Below, piece by piece: positions 19,999-29,397 of a stretch of 64,000 nt of DNA. Each line of letters starts with the position of its first letter. Within the stretch, counting starts at the first letter, position 1. The position numbers and the translations under genes were made by a program. The DNA comes from Levilactobacillus cerevisiae (lineage in GTDB: Bacteria > Bacillota > Bacilli > Lactobacillales > Lactobacillaceae). The notes below the pieces were generated by a model. The model ran no database searches and had not been told where the DNA came from. It was given only the letters and a program-made list of their open reading frames with translations. The stretch is taken from contig NZ_RHNN01000020.1 of the NCBI RefSeq assembly GCF_003946245.1, forward strand, positions 1 through 64,000. Direction: 5' to 3'.

Positions 19999-20550
19999 TT
20001 TATTATCGTGTTTTGTAAACTGCGCAATATCGCCCGTTGCTGGTGCCCAAACGTGGTTGCGGAGGGGATTCAGGGCCTGCTGTTGATGCTTTGCCCAGCG
20101 GTCGAGAATCGCCGCCAAGCAGATGACCAACGCTTCATGATCCGGCTGGTCGACGGCTAGGGTGGCCGTGCCACCACCGGACTGACTGACTTGATCAATC
20201 GTGGCAATTAAATCGCGGCCGTGATAAATTTTAAAATGGCCACTGTTCAGGTTGCCCATGATAATCCAGTTGAGGCCCCGAACGAACAATACCTCACGGA
20301 TTAGGCCAAAAGTCTTACTAACGCGGCCGACCGTTTGGCGGTGATAAATCAAGCGGAATTTTGGTAACAGGCCCAATGACTCCTGCTTGACCTCAGCTTC
20401 CAAGTCACCGGCAATCGTATAGACCGACAGCACGTCCGCTCTAAGCCCCCATTTGCCCACGAGTAAATAGCATGACTGATTCGACGTGTCGCGAATGACC
20501 GTGGTGGCCTTGGCCGAAAGTGCGGCCTGATTTAGGTACAGTGTACGCAT
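19996..20550 (-). CDS. LURP-one-related (YxjI-like) protein
   Basis: A protein of about 184 residues made of a single beta-rich domain of the LURP-one/tubby-like type. It has the pattern LLVGKWGLRADVLSVYTIAGDLEAEVKQ and the paired strands GHFKIYHGRDLIATI. The start MRTLYLNQ at 20550 is chosen because AAAGGAGGG precedes it; an in-frame ATG at 20592 lacks a site. Proteins of this group may bind lipid, but no function is established in lactobacilli. Confidence 0.65.
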   Translation of the reverse strand: MRTLYLNQAALSAKATTVIRDTSNQSCYLLVGKWGLRADVLSVYTIAGDLEAEVKQESLGLLPKFRLIYHRQTVGRVSKTFGLIREVLFVRGLNWIIMGNLNSGHFKIYHGRDLIATIDQVSQSGGGTATLAVDQPDHEALVICLAAILDRWAKHQQQALNPLRNHVWAPATGDIAQFTKHDNK

Positions 20551-20672
20551 GGGGACCCTCCTTTGATGCAACCTCTTCGTTGTTAAACCCATTCTAACAT
20601 GTTTCGCTAGAAGCTGTTCGATAATATCATTTACGCTGCCATTATGATAGAATAAAAGGCGAGGTGTTGGGA

Positions 20673-21392
20673 ATGAAACCGTTTATTCATAATGACTGGT
20701 GGCCGGTGCTTGAGCCCGAATTCGAGCAGACTTATTATCAAGAACTGCGTGAATTTTTGGTGCGAGAGTATCAGCACTACCGGATTGATCCGGACATGTA
20801 TCATATTTTCACGGCGTTTGAGTGGACACCGTTTAGCCAGGTCAAAGTGGTTATCTTGGGGCAAGACCCGTACCACAATCCTGGCCAAGCTCACGGGTGT
20901 AGCTTTTCCGTTCGTCCGGGGACACCGATTCCGCCGTCATTGAAGAATATTTACAAAGAACTCGAGAGTGACTTGGGCATCAAGCCGGTTAACCATGGCT
21001 ATTTGGAAAAATGGGCCAAGCAAGGTGTCCTGTTACTCAACTCCGTTCTCACCGTCCGCGATGGCAAAGCTTTTTCTCATCAGGGACACGGTTGGGAACG
21101 GTTAACGGACGCGGCGATTGCCAAGTTGTCGGCCAGAGCTGAACCGGTAGTGTTTATCCTGTGGGGTAGCGCCGCTCGGTCCAAAATCAGCCTGATCGAC
21201 ACGCAGACCAATATCGTTTTGCAGGCACCGCATCCCAGTCCGTTGTCCGCCTACCGCGGATTCTTTGGGTCCAAACCATTTTCCAAGACCAACATCGCAT
21301 TGACATCATTAGGAGAAACGCCCATCGATTGGCAGCTACCAGAACACGTTGCCGAAGACGAGGGGCCGGACTCAGCATCCAACCAAGCATAG
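20673..21392 (+). CDS. ung: Uracil-DNA glycosylase
   Basis: A 239-residue base-excision repair enzyme that removes uracil from [16 protein letters not shown] holds the catalytic Asp, and [13 protein letters not shown] holds the catalytic His and minor-groove loop. The start ATG at 20673 follows GGCGAGGTG; a TTG nine bases earlier is less likely. It precedes pta by 47 bases, an arrangement often seen in lactobacilli. Confidence 0.97.
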   Translation: MKPFIHNDWWPVLEPEFEQTYYQELREFLVREYQHYRIDPDMYHIFTAFEWTPFSQVKVVILGQDPYHNPGQAHGCSFSVRPGTPIPPSLKNIYKELESDLGIKPVNHGYLEKWAKQGVLLLNSVLTVRDGKAFSHQGHGWERLTDAAIAKLSARAEPVVFILWGSAARSKISLIDTQTNIVLQAPHPSPLSAYRGFFGSKPFSKTNIALTSLGETPIDWQLPEHVAEDEGPDSASNQA

Positions 21393-21439
21393 ACAGAGTG
21401 AGAATTGATTCGTGGGATATTTTATGGAGGTCATTATCT

Positions 21440-22414
21440 ATGGAACTTTTTGATAGTCTCAAGCAAAAGATTAATGGACAAAGCAAAACCATCGTTTTCC
21501 CTGAAGGGGAGGATGCCCGGGTCTTGGGTGCCGCTAGCCGCTTAGTCGCTGACGGGTTGATCAAGGCCGTTGTCTTAGGCAAGCAAAGTGACGTTGAAGC
21601 CACTGCCAAGGACAACAATATCGATTTAAGTCAATTAACGTTATTGGACCCAGCTACCATTCCAGCCGACCAACACAAGGAAATGTTAGATGCCTTGGTT
21701 GCCCGCCGGAAGGGGAAGAACACCCCAGAACAAGCCACTGAAATGCTCAAGGATCCTAACTACATCGGGACGATGATGGTCTACATGGGCCAAGCCGATG
21801 GGATGGTTTCCGGTGCCGTTCACGCAACTGGGGACACCGTGCGCCCTGCCTTACAAATTATTAAAACCAAGGAAGGCGTTCACCGTATCAGTGGTGCCTT
21901 CATCATGCAAAAGGGTGATCAACGTTTCGTCTTCGCTGACTGTGCCATCAACATCGAACTCGATGCTCCCGGCATGGCAGAAGTCGCTATCGAAAGTGCG
22001 CACACTGCTAAAGTCTTTGATATAGATCCTAAGGTTGCCTTACTTAGCTTCTCCACCAAGGGCTCTGCCAAGGGTGACATGGTTACCAAGGTTCAAGAAG
22101 CAACCAAGATTGCCCACGAAACGGCGCCTGATTTAGCCGTTGATGGTGAATTACAATTTGATGCCGCCTTCGTACCGAGTGTTGGTGCGCAAAAGGCCCC
22201 AGACTCCAAAGTTGCTGGCCACGCTAACGTTTTTGTCTTCCCAGAATTACAATCCGGGAACATTGGCTACAAGATTGCACAACGTTTCGGTGGCTTCGAA
22301 GCCATTGGACCAATCCTGCAAGGCCTGAACAAGCCTGTTTCTGACTTGTCTCGTGGCTGTGACGAAGAGGATGTTTACAAGGTTGCCATCATCACGGCAG
22401 CCCAATCACTTTAA
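21440..22414 (+). CDS. pta: Phosphate acetyltransferase
   Basis: A 324-residue enzyme that interconverts acetyl-phosphate and acetyl-CoA. PEGEDARVLGAA at the N terminus and VSGAVHATGDTVRPALQI near residue 120 are family signatures, and the C-terminal half has GPILQGLNKPVSDLSRG. In a heterofermenter it takes acetyl-phosphate from phosphoketolase towards ethanol or acetyl-CoA. ATG follows TGGAGG; a long in-frame extension inside ung is rejected. Codon bias is strong. Confidence 0.97.
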   Translation: MELFDSLKQKINGQSKTIVFPEGEDARVLGAASRLVADGLIKAVVLGKQSDVEATAKDNNIDLSQLTLLDPATIPADQHKEMLDALVARRKGKNTPEQATEMLKDPNYIGTMMVYMGQADGMVSGAVHATGDTVRPALQIIKTKEGVHRISGAFIMQKGDQRFVFADCAINIELDAPGMAEVAIESAHTAKVFDIDPKVALLSFSTKGSAKGDMVTKVQEATKIAHETAPDLAVDGELQFDAAFVPSVGAQKAPDSKVAGHANVFVFPELQSGNIGYKIAQRFGGFEAIGPILQGLNKPVSDLSRGCDEEDVYKVAIITAAQSL

Positions 22415-22453
22415 TCTTTCATTTCTTGGACACAAATGAATCGGTTAAATAAA

Positions 22454-22493
22454 GATACCCGGATTGCTATTTCGTAGCAGTCCGGGTATTATT
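22454..22493 (+). terminator. pta terminator
   Basis: ATACCCGGA..TGCTA pairs with TAGCA..TCCGGGTAT, followed by a T-rich tract. Confidence 0.85.
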
Positions 22494-22560
22494 TATCTGG
22501 TAGTCGTGAAAACTATTTTTTACGGACGGTTAAAGATGATATTAGCGTCCGTTCCCGCCG

Positions 22561-22728
22561 GCAGATTCAAGGTTCCCTGCTGTGGGGCACGGTTCCAGCC
22601 TGAGGGGCGGTCTTCCACCTCGCCAGAGAACCTCGCTGTGAGGCACGAGTTTCTCTGGTCGGCCCATGTCCAGAGCTGAGAAATTCTCTCAGCTCCGGAC
22701 ATCGACACAGCTGGGAACCTTGATCTGC
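22561..22728 (-). repeat. Intergenic structured repeat, family A, copy A2
   Basis: The ends GCAGATTCAAGGTTCCC (22561-22577) and GGGAACCTTGATCTGC (22713-22728) pair over 16 bp with one bulged T. On the minus strand AGCTGTGTCGA is followed by hairpin P2 (22665-22704), hairpin P3 (CCAGAGAA/TTCTCTGG), a P4 segment with GACCGCCCCTCAGGC, and CCCCACAGCAGG. The 940 bases between pta and tsaE hold this copy, copy A3 and no gene I can support. Confidence 0.8.
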
Positions 22729-23063
22729 CTCTGGTCACTTTACAATGTGGCACCAATTTGATGGCGACGAAAAGTTTTCATGACAAAGTTTTGAACTTGC
22801 CTTATGATTGGATAACTTATTTTTCCGTTCCTGAGTTAAGCACGCCCTTTAAATTTAGCGTGCGTTTAGAAAAGCTGTGGCTATTTTCACCAGTCCTGCG
22901 GCGAGACAGTATTTGAAAGATAACTGGCCTCTGACCTATCATAAAATAAGCTAAAGGCTGAAAATTAAATTGTCGGCATAGTCCGCTACATGGTAGGATA
23001 TAACGCTGGATATTGGCAACACGGTCTGAACCCGACTACTTAGACTATACCCACTCACAGTAA

Positions 23064-23358
23064 ACAAACGTTTTCAGTCCAGCGATGGTTACGGCAATGT
23101 CATGTTGAAAAACTGTCATAACCGGAGGAAGCCAGGACGGAGCCAGCTGTGCCAGTGGTGTTAGACCGAGCGGTTTTCTCGGCCTTACAGCACGGGACAA
23201 CCTTTGAGACGTGAACTTCGGCTTAAAGTTGAGGTGGAAGCCCGTACCACAGGCTGGAACCGGCCCCATAGCAGGCGCAGTCCTGGTAGCCGCAGGTGGC
23301 AATTTACCACAAATTTTGTGGATTGAATCCCTGTTAGCTGAGGCGATTAACGTTTGTG
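23064..23358 (+). repeat. Intergenic structured repeat, family A, copy A3 (extended form)
   Basis: The outer ends ACAAACGTT (23064-23072) and AACGTTTGT (23349-23357) are inverted. Inside lies the core 23132-23286, closed by CCAGGAC/GTCCTGG. It has CAGCTGTGCC, a P2 hairpin (ACCGAG/CTCGGC), GGGACAA, a P3 hairpin (CTTTGAG/CTTAAAG) and the AAGCCCG..CACAGGC segment. The right flank CCGCAGGTGGCAATT and TTGTGGATTGAATCCCTG is nearly identical to that of copy A4. Confidence 0.8.
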
Positions 23359-23435
23359 CGTCACGTAATCATTTGATAAAGGTGTCAATTCAAAATTAAA
23401 AAACAAAAGTATAAGAGAAAAAGGGGAATATCAGT

Positions 23436-23909
23436 ATGTTTGAAACGACCGTAACCAGTCCCGACCAGACCATGGCCTTGGGTCAGGCGTTGGCGGCTAA
23501 TCTTCAGCCGCGGGATGTGATTTTGTTGGATGGCGACTTGGGCGCTGGGAAGACGACCTTTACCAAGGGCCTCGCGCTGGGGCTGGGCATTACCCGCAAC
23601 ATTAAGAGTCCGACCTTTACCATTATTCGTGAGTATCAGAGTGGGCGGATTCCCCTGTATCACATGGACGTTTACCGCCTGGAAGATGGCAGTGGGGATG
23701 AGCTCGGCCTGGATGAATACTTCAACGGGGATGGCGTGAACGTAATCGAGTGGTCCAAGTTCATCGCTGATGAATTGCCCGCTCAGTATCTGCGGATCGT
23801 GTTCAAACGCGACGATGAAGCCGGCGAAAGTCAGCGGACGTTGCGGTTTGAACCCGTGGGCGCGCGTTTTGAAAAATTAGTTCAGCAGTTGGAGGCCAGT
23901 CAAAAATGA
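23436..23909 (+). CDS. tsaE: tRNA threonylcarbamoyladenosine biosynthesis ATPase TsaE
   Basis: A 157-residue cytosolic P-loop protein that works with TsaB, TsaD and TsaC to make t6A37 in ANN-reading tRNAs. Walker A is DGDLGAGKTTF (near residues 32-42), followed by SPTF and the HMDVYRL and VIEWSKF blocks typical of YdiB/TsaE. ATG follows AAAAAGGGGA. It overlaps the next gene by four bases, so the pair is co-translated. Confidence 0.95.
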   Translation: MFETTVTSPDQTMALGQALAANLQPRDVILLDGDLGAGKTTFTKGLALGLGITRNIKSPTFTIIREYQSGRIPLYHMDVYRLEDGSGDELGLDEYFNGDGVNVIEWSKFIADELPAQYLRIVFKRDDEAGESQRTLRFEPVGARFEKLVQQLEASQK

Positions 23910-24424
23910 GTGAAGAAGTCGCGATTCGCTTACCGGAGCCGACCGAAGCGAAGCACGTGTTGGCGTTGTTAGACCGGCTCCAACAGGAAAGTGATACGTT
24001 TAGTTTGGCCGACGCCGACGATCCCATCAGTGCGGCCCAAGAGGCTGACCAACTTGACCAAATTATGCGGAGTCCCCGCCACCTATTGCTGGTTGCGAGC
24101 CTCGGTGAAACCTTGCTGGGCGTCTGTTCGATTTCACCGACCCCACAAGGCAACGTCGGCGAGCTCGGTATCGCTGTCGAGAAGGCCTACTGGCATTTGG
24201 GCATCGGCACGGCACTCGTGGATGAGGCACTTTACTGGGCCCAGACGGCCAGTGACTTGCAGGCGGTTGGCTTGATTGTGCAGACCCGCAACGTAGCGGC
24301 CATGAAGTTGTACCAGAAGCTCGGCTTCACCCGCACGGCGACCCCGCCAACTCAGGTGACGGACGACGATGGCGAACAGGTAACTGCGGTAGAAATGGTT
24401 TACCATTTAGATTCAGCGGAGTAG
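23906..24424 (+). CDS. GNAT-family N-acetyltransferase
   Basis: A 172-residue protein with the GNAT fold: VEKAYWHLGIGTALVDEAL is the acetyl-CoA binding motif A, and VQTRNVAAMKLYQKLGF is motif B. It starts inside the last codons of tsaE (ATGA overlap). The position resembles that of RimI next to TsaE, but the longer length and different N terminus argue for a general small-molecule or protein acetyltransferase. The substrate cannot be named. Confidence 0.8.
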   Translation: MSEEVAIRLPEPTEAKHVLALLDRLQQESDTFSLADADDPISAAQEADQLDQIMRSPRHLLLVASLGETLLGVCSISPTPQGNVGELGIAVEKAYWHLGIGTALVDEALYWAQTASDLQAVGLIVQTRNVAAMKLYQKLGFTRTATPPTQVTDDDGEQVTAVEMVYHLDSAE

Positions 24425-24527
24425 CTCGGTTGTGACCGGGCTTCGTTTAAACAGTTCTTCTGGGTCTGCCTGGCAGTAATTTTGTCGGCGTGCTTGCATT
24501 GGTTGATTTGGGTATGACACTGGGCCA

Positions 24528-24638
24528 ATGTTTGATGGATTAATGAGCACGTTTTTACCATGGACCTGGTTTTACTCAGTGATGCTGGTTACGTTGCCTG
24601 CCGTTGTCCTTGTTTATAATCGGCAGGGGCTGGCGTAA
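24528..24638 (+). pseudogene. Possible remnant of a membrane protein gene
   Basis: A 36-codon frame (MFDGLMSTFLPW ... VVLVYNRQGLA) with one hydrophobic segment and no clear ribosome binding site. In another frame just upstream (about 24462-24514) there is a second hydrophobic stretch, FWVCLAVILSA. Together they look like a decayed permease, but I cannot name the parent. Apart from this and the terminator, the 470-base gap holds nothing I recognise. Confidence 0.25.
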
Positions 24639-24809
24639 ACGGACCACCAGTTAGAAATTAGCGCCATGATTAGCAGCTTTTGCTGGGTTAAATAATCGGC
24701 GGATGATTTTGAGACGGGATCGTTACCTCTAATTAATAGCGCGCCAAGTCCGATGACGAAAGAACTGGTACTGATTCAACGGTTTTTATCTCTCAATTTT
24801 CAGACATAG

Positions 24810-24860
24810 AAAAACTAGCCGCAACATGAAAAACTGATTTCGTGTTGCGACTAGTTTTTA
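24810..24860. terminator. Bidirectional terminator
   Basis: AAAACTAG.CGCAACA pairs with TGTTGCG.CTAGTTTT, with A-rich and T-rich ends. It separates the GNAT side from the minus-strand BspA-like gene. Confidence 0.8.
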
Positions 24861-24897
24861 TTGTGTTTGTTAATAAGTTGATATTTTATCAGGCTAG

Positions 24898-27558
24898 CTA
24901 AAAGCGGCGACGTGTCTTGAATCCAATTGCGATTAAAGTAATCAAGCCTAAAATTAGACCGAAACGACTGGCCGATTCGCCGGTCGCTGGTAATTCTTTT
25001 GAGCTTTTTTGCGGCTTGATACTGGTTGCTGGTTTAGTCGATTGTTTTAAAGAAGATGTCACCGAATTATCCGGTTTTTGAGTGTTGCCGGGATTCAGTT
25101 TATCACCAGCGGTGCTACCACCTGAAGTGGCTGCGATGACGTGCAGTTTGACGACTAACGTTTGACCGTCATCGGTGCGCAAAGTGACCTGATAAGTTCC
25201 AACCTTTTTTAAATCAGCTTGGCTAAGGTCGACTTTGACCGCAACGGTTTGACCAGCTTTATTTTTACCAACAGCCTTAAAGTCCTCGGCAGTCGGAGTG
25301 GTGCCGTTGACCGTCATCGTGTAATCTTGACCAGTTAATTGGCTAAGATTATTGCTGCCGGCCTGCTTTTGGTAGTAGTAGCTCACGTTCTGCGCCTCTG
25401 AGCTAAATTTTCCAGTTGGCTGGCCGGACGTTTTGACGTATGTGTAGCCAGCAATTGATTTCGCTGTAGTCGTGTACGGTGAGGCAAATGGTCCGGTTAA
25501 GGTCGTGACTGCTGCGAGTTGCTGACCGGACAAGTCCAAATAATGCACGGTGACTTGGCCTTGGTCTGTCGCTTGCTTAGTGTAGGTCAAGACGATAGTT
25601 GGCGTCGTAGTACTGAATTTGCCAGCTAATTTACCGGTAGCTTTTTGATACTTGTATTGCTTAAAAGCTGGTGGTGTAATCGTGTAGGTTGCCTCAAGCG
25701 TTCCGGTCAAACGGCGGTCGGCGGCGATTGACTGACCGTCAGCCGTCTGGTACTTAATAACGACACTGCCCAGTTTGGCGGGAGTTGCTTGATAAATTAA
25801 AGTGACGGTCTGTGGCTGCCCAGTAAAGGTTCCTGCTAAACTCCTGTTGGCATGGTGAAAAGTATAACCAGCAATGCCAGGTTGACTAATGGTAAACGGA
25901 GTATCAACGTCGCCAGTTAAGGTTTTCGCTGGTGCAAGGACTTTACCGTGGTCGTCGACGTAATTAACGGTGACTGATCCCTGAGCCGCAGTGACTTTTT
26001 GATAGGTGAGTGTCACCGATTTTGTCCCAGTGGTAAATTTGCCGGTCAAGTCGCCAGCTTGAAATTTATAGCCAGCAATTGATTTGGGGGTCAAGGTATA
26101 GCCGCTATCAAGCTGGCCAGTCATTTTTTGTGGGTCTGCAATGGGCTGACCGTCTGTGTCGAGATAATTGACAGTGATACTACCTTCAGTAGGTTGTTGT
26201 TGATAAAGCAAGGTCACGGTTTGGGCGTCACCACTAATGGCCCCGGTCAATAGCGCGTCGTCTTGGGTGCCTTGATAGGTGTAACCAGTGATTGAAGGCG
26301 GTGTAATCGTGAAGGGGTCTTCGATAGCGCCGGTGATAGTGGTCGCTGGCTGAATCGCTTTGTTCGTAGCTTTGTCTACGTAGTTGACGGTCACGGGTTG
26401 TGAGGGCTTTGGCTGCCAAACGAAGGTATCTGTAGCTTGTGTCTTGGTGCCATCATAGGCGGTAACTAATTGAGCAGTGGTCAAAACCTGATTCCCGTTA
26501 GGATTGGTGACAGTTCCCGTGCCGATGTTTTGCCAAAAGCCAGTGTATTTATTATTTTCAGTCACTGATGGTAAGGCCGTCCCGTCAAGTTTAGAATAGG
26601 GGCCAAGTTTGATTTCTTTTAGTGCGCCTGCATAGATGAACATTTGTTTGAGGGTTCCCGCAGAATTGCTGAGTTGGCGCATGTCAAATGATGACATGTC
26701 GATTTTTTGTATTCTAGATATGAAGAACATTTGGCTCATACTGGTAATATGACTAGTATTTTCCCAGCCGGTCGTATTGATGGCGTTAGCTTGAAGTAGA
26801 TAGCCCATACCAGACAAATTAACTTTAGCTGCTTTAAAGTTCCACCCGGATAAATCTAATAAATTGAATAGGCGATTACCATTGGCATCGAGGCCACCAG
26901 CTCGCGTAAATGCCCAATAGGCACTGGTGAGTGAACTCACATCCCAGTTGCTGAGATCAAGGGTGCCAATGAGCGCCGTTGCGAAAAAGGTCTTTTCCAT
27001 CGTTTGCAGATTGCCGGTTTTCCAGCTTTCAATCCCAGTTAGATTCGTCAGTTGAGAGTCATTGTCAAATAGATCATTGATGGAAATTGTCCTACTGGTA
27101 TCTACTTTTTCAAGACCATCAATTTGCGTTAGATTTGATAGACCAGCAAATAGTCCGACGGCGTAAGTGTTAAAAGTGACCGGACCCGTAATTTCAATTT
27201 TAGTGATCTGTGAACTGTAGGCGGCCCAAGGCGAGGTTTCACTCTTGTGGCTCGCAAAGTCGCCCGGACCAATCGTCAAGGTGCCATCTGCCAGGGACCA
27301 GTCACTTGAGCCGAATTTTCCAGTAATTGGTGTGGTGGCTGTCGCCGTGTCCGCTAAAGCTAGGATATTATGACTGGTCGGTAACGATACTACCAGTGGC
27401 ACCGTTAGGGCTGACTTAGGTCGTGATAAGTCGTTAGATAAGTCGTTAAAGGAAGCGGCATCGGCTGAAATTAATGTCATCGCTGTCATTAGACTGAATC
27501 CTGTAACGACTAGGCAGAGGGTTTTACAGAGGTGTTTAAAGGGTTCTTTAATCAACAT
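24898..27558 (-). CDS. Large BspA-like LPXTG surface protein with five MucBP domains
   Basis: An 886-residue wall protein. The order is: signal peptide (about 1-34, ending ADA), a BspA/DUF285 leucine-rich region (about 90-330), and five MucBP repeats (about 385-725) starting VTVNYVDKAT, ITVNYLDTDG, VTVNYVDDHG, VVIKYQTADG and VTVHYLDLSG. An Ig-like/Big_3 module (about 735-800), a Ser/Lys-rich stretch and the sorting signal LPATGES with a hydrophobic tail and KTRRRF complete it. A sortase encoded elsewhere should fix it to peptidoglycan. It shares its N-terminal half-architecture with the gene at 18181. Mucus binding is inferred. ATG follows TGGAGGAG. Confidence 0.9.
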   Translation of the reverse strand: MLIKEPFKHLCKTLCLVVTGFSLMTAMTLISADAASFNDLSNDLSRPKSALTVPLVVSLPTSHNILALADTATATTPITGKFGSSDWSLADGTLTIGPGDFASHKSETSPWAAYSSQITKIEITGPVTFNTYAVGLFAGLSNLTQIDGLEKVDTSRTISINDLFDNDSQLTNLTGIESWKTGNLQTMEKTFFATALIGTLDLSNWDVSSLTSAYWAFTRAGGLDANGNRLFNLLDLSGWNFKAAKVNLSGMGYLLQANAINTTGWENTSHITSMSQMFFISRIQKIDMSSFDMRQLSNSAGTLKQMFIYAGALKEIKLGPYSKLDGTALPSVTENNKYTGFWQNIGTGTVTNPNGNQVLTTAQLVTAYDGTKTQATDTFVWQPKPSQPVTVNYVDKATNKAIQPATTITGAIEDPFTITPPSITGYTYQGTQDDALLTGAISGDAQTVTLLYQQQPTEGSITVNYLDTDGQPIADPQKMTGQLDSGYTLTPKSIAGYKFQAGDLTGKFTTGTKSVTLTYQKVTAAQGSVTVNYVDDHGKVLAPAKTLTGDVDTPFTISQPGIAGYTFHHANRSLAGTFTGQPQTVTLIYQATPAKLGSVVIKYQTADGQSIAADRRLTGTLEATYTITPPAFKQYKYQKATGKLAGKFSTTTPTIVLTYTKQATDQGQVTVHYLDLSGQQLAAVTTLTGPFASPYTTTAKSIAGYTYVKTSGQPTGKFSSEAQNVSYYYQKQAGSNNLSQLTGQDYTMTVNGTTPTAEDFKAVGKNKAGQTVAVKVDLSQADLKKVGTYQVTLRTDDGQTLVVKLHVIAATSGGSTAGDKLNPGNTQKPDNSVTSSLKQSTKPATSIKPQKSSKELPATGESASRFGLILGLITLIAIGFKTRRRF

Positions 27559-27949
27559 AGTTTACTCCTCCAGTAATTAGTGGCTGAAAGCAACTGTTAA
27601 TGCACGACTCTATTGTAGTATGGATATGAACCAATGTATACCTGTGCTATATGGTTAGACCTGACGTGATTGGTGAGACAGTCGCACTACCATGCGATTA
27701 TAAGCAGTTATGGGCACTCAAATAAGAATCTGCTGTGAAAGCGGGTGTGAGTCCTAAGCGTGACGCTGATATTTCCTGGTAATTATGGCCAACGGATAAT
27801 CAGGCACTGTGGTATTAATCAAATTAACCTGTTAGGCGACCGACCAATTTATTGAGATAAGGTTAACTGTTGAAAAATTGTCTTAATCAGCACTAAAATT
27901 GACGTTATCCGATTGAAGCTTGATTTGGTTAGGACTTTTTTTGTCAGCA

Positions 27950-27963
27950 TGAAAGCGTTATCC
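27950..27963 (+). promoter_or_regulatory. Candidate cre site before the aldo/keto reductase
   Basis: TGAAAGCGTTATCC matches the catabolite-response consensus TGNAANCGNWNNCA except for its last base. It lies 34 bases before the start codon. The rest of the 27559-27997 gap shows no gene. Confidence 0.35.
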
Positions 27964-27997
27964 TTAGAACAATGAATCAATTTGAGGAGGACCAATC

Positions 27998-29014
27998 ATG
28001 TACCGTGCAAACGAGCAGCGTTACGATAAAATGATTTATAACCGGGTGGGGGACAGTGGTTTGAAACTGTCCGCTATCGGGATGGGACTGTGGAACAACT
28101 TTGGGAGTGTCGACGCCTACGCCACACAAAAGGCCATCATTCACCAGGCCTTTGATCTCGGCATCACCTACTTTGACCTGGCCAACAACTACGGGCCGGA
28201 ACCCGGCAGTGCCGAGGAAAACTTTGGCAAGATGCTGGCGACGGATTTGAAACCTTATCGGGACGAATTGGTGATTGCCAGTAAGGCCGGCTACGTGATG
28301 TGGCCTGGTCCCTATGGCAACTGGGGGTCACGCAAGAGTATCATTGCCAGTGCCGACCAAAGTTTACGGCGGACCGGCTTGGATTACTTTGATATTTTCT
28401 ACAGCCACCGCGCTGACCCGGCAACGAATCCGGAAGAAACCGCGTTGGCCTTGGATCAGCTGGTACGGGAAGGGAAAACGTTGTATGTCGGCCTGTCCAA
28501 TTATAGCGGCGCACAAATCAAGGTGATGAGCGCTATTTTCCGCGAGCACCACACGCCATTTATCATTGACCAACCGCGGTACAACCTGTTGAACCGGGAC
28601 GTTGAAGCGGACGTGTTCCCTGAATTAGTCGCTGAAAAAAAGTGTGCTGTGAGTTTCAGTTCGTTGTGCCAAGGCCTATTGACGAATAAATATCTTAAGG
28701 GCATTCCACAGGATTCACGGGCAAACAAGGCGACCATTCCGTTCCTACACCCCGCACAGGTGGCACAAACATTGGGGACGATTAAGCAGCTAAATGCCGT
28801 GGCCGCCAATCGGAATCAAAGCCTGGCGCAAATGGCGTTGGCTTGGAATTTACGGCAACCCGCCATTGCCAGTGTCTTAATTGGTGCCAGTCGGCCGGAA
28901 CAGGTTTTGGCCAACGTGGCGGCCTTGGACAATGTGGCCTTTAGCGAGGAAGAGCTGGCACAAATTGAAGCCATCTTAGCCGCTCAGCCGGCAATCGATT
29001 GGAACGCTAAGTGA
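27998..29014 (+). CDS. Aldo/keto reductase, YghZ/L-glyceraldehyde-3-phosphate reductase type
   Basis: A 338-residue NADPH-dependent aldo/keto reductase. GLWNNFG, FDLANNYGPEPGSAE (catalytic Tyr) and VIASKAGY (catalytic Lys) match the AKR14 group that includes E. coli YghZ, as does the NADP-binding ASVLIGASRPEQV near the C terminus. By family it may reduce methylglyoxal or L-glyceraldehyde-3-phosphate; the true substrate here is not shown. ATG follows TGAGGAGG. It is a single gene with a strong terminator and a possible cre site. Confidence 0.9.
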   Translation: MYRANEQRYDKMIYNRVGDSGLKLSAIGMGLWNNFGSVDAYATQKAIIHQAFDLGITYFDLANNYGPEPGSAEENFGKMLATDLKPYRDELVIASKAGYVMWPGPYGNWGSRKSIIASADQSLRRTGLDYFDIFYSHRADPATNPEETALALDQLVREGKTLYVGLSNYSGAQIKVMSAIFREHHTPFIIDQPRYNLLNRDVEADVFPELVAEKKCAVSFSSLCQGLLTNKYLKGIPQDSRANKATIPFLHPAQVAQTLGTIKQLNAVAANRNQSLAQMALAWNLRQPAIASVLIGASRPEQVLANVAALDNVAFSEEELAQIEAILAAQPAIDWNAK

Positions 29015-29091
29015 CCAATTGCGTTAGTTATGAGAATGATGTGGTCGGTCACCTGTTAAATCACAACAACTTGGTCTAATTGCATAAGTAA

Positions 29092-29140
29092 GGAGGCCCA
29101 GGTGCATTGGAAACTGCATCTGGGCCTCTTATTTTTTGCT
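29092..29140 (+). terminator. Terminator after the aldo/keto reductase
   Basis: GAGGCCCAG..TGCA pairs with TGCA..CTGGGCCTC, followed by TTATTTTTT. Confidence 0.9.
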
Positions 29141-29179
29141 ATTGACGTAGCCGGCATTAATCCACCAGATCAATCCGTC

Positions 29180-29383
29180 TCAGTCGTCGACGTACTTGAG
29201 AATGTCGCCTGGCTGGCAGTTCAGGACTTGGCAGATTTTGCCGAGCGTACTGAAGCGGATAGCCTTGGCTTTGCCAGTTTTCAAAATTGACAAGTTGGCG
29301 GGCGTGATGCCAATCGCCTTGGCCAGCTCCTGGCTACTCATATTACGTTCTGCCATAACCACGTTCAAAGTTAGCTTAACCAC
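29180..29383 (-). CDS. Small XRE-family regulator, YozG-like
   Basis: A 67-residue protein that is a helix-turn-helix of the Cro/CI type and little else (SSQELAKAIGITPANLSILKTG, then FSTLGKICQVLNCQPGDIL). The start is GTG ten bases after AGGAGG. It lies 14 bases downstream of the DUF2975 membrane protein on the same strand, a pairing seen widely in Firmicutes. The membrane protein may sense a signal for the regulator; the targets are unknown. Confidence 0.85.
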   Translation of the reverse strand: MVKLTLNVVMAERNMSSQELAKAIGITPANLSILKTGKAKAIRFSTLGKICQVLNCQPGDILKYVDD

Positions 29384-29397
29384 AGTAAGAGGACCTC

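Noticed and set aside
22494..23435. Insertion sequence or CRISPR array between pta and tsaE
   Set aside because: There is no transposase frame, and the repeats are dispersed and structured, not short regularly spaced direct repeats.
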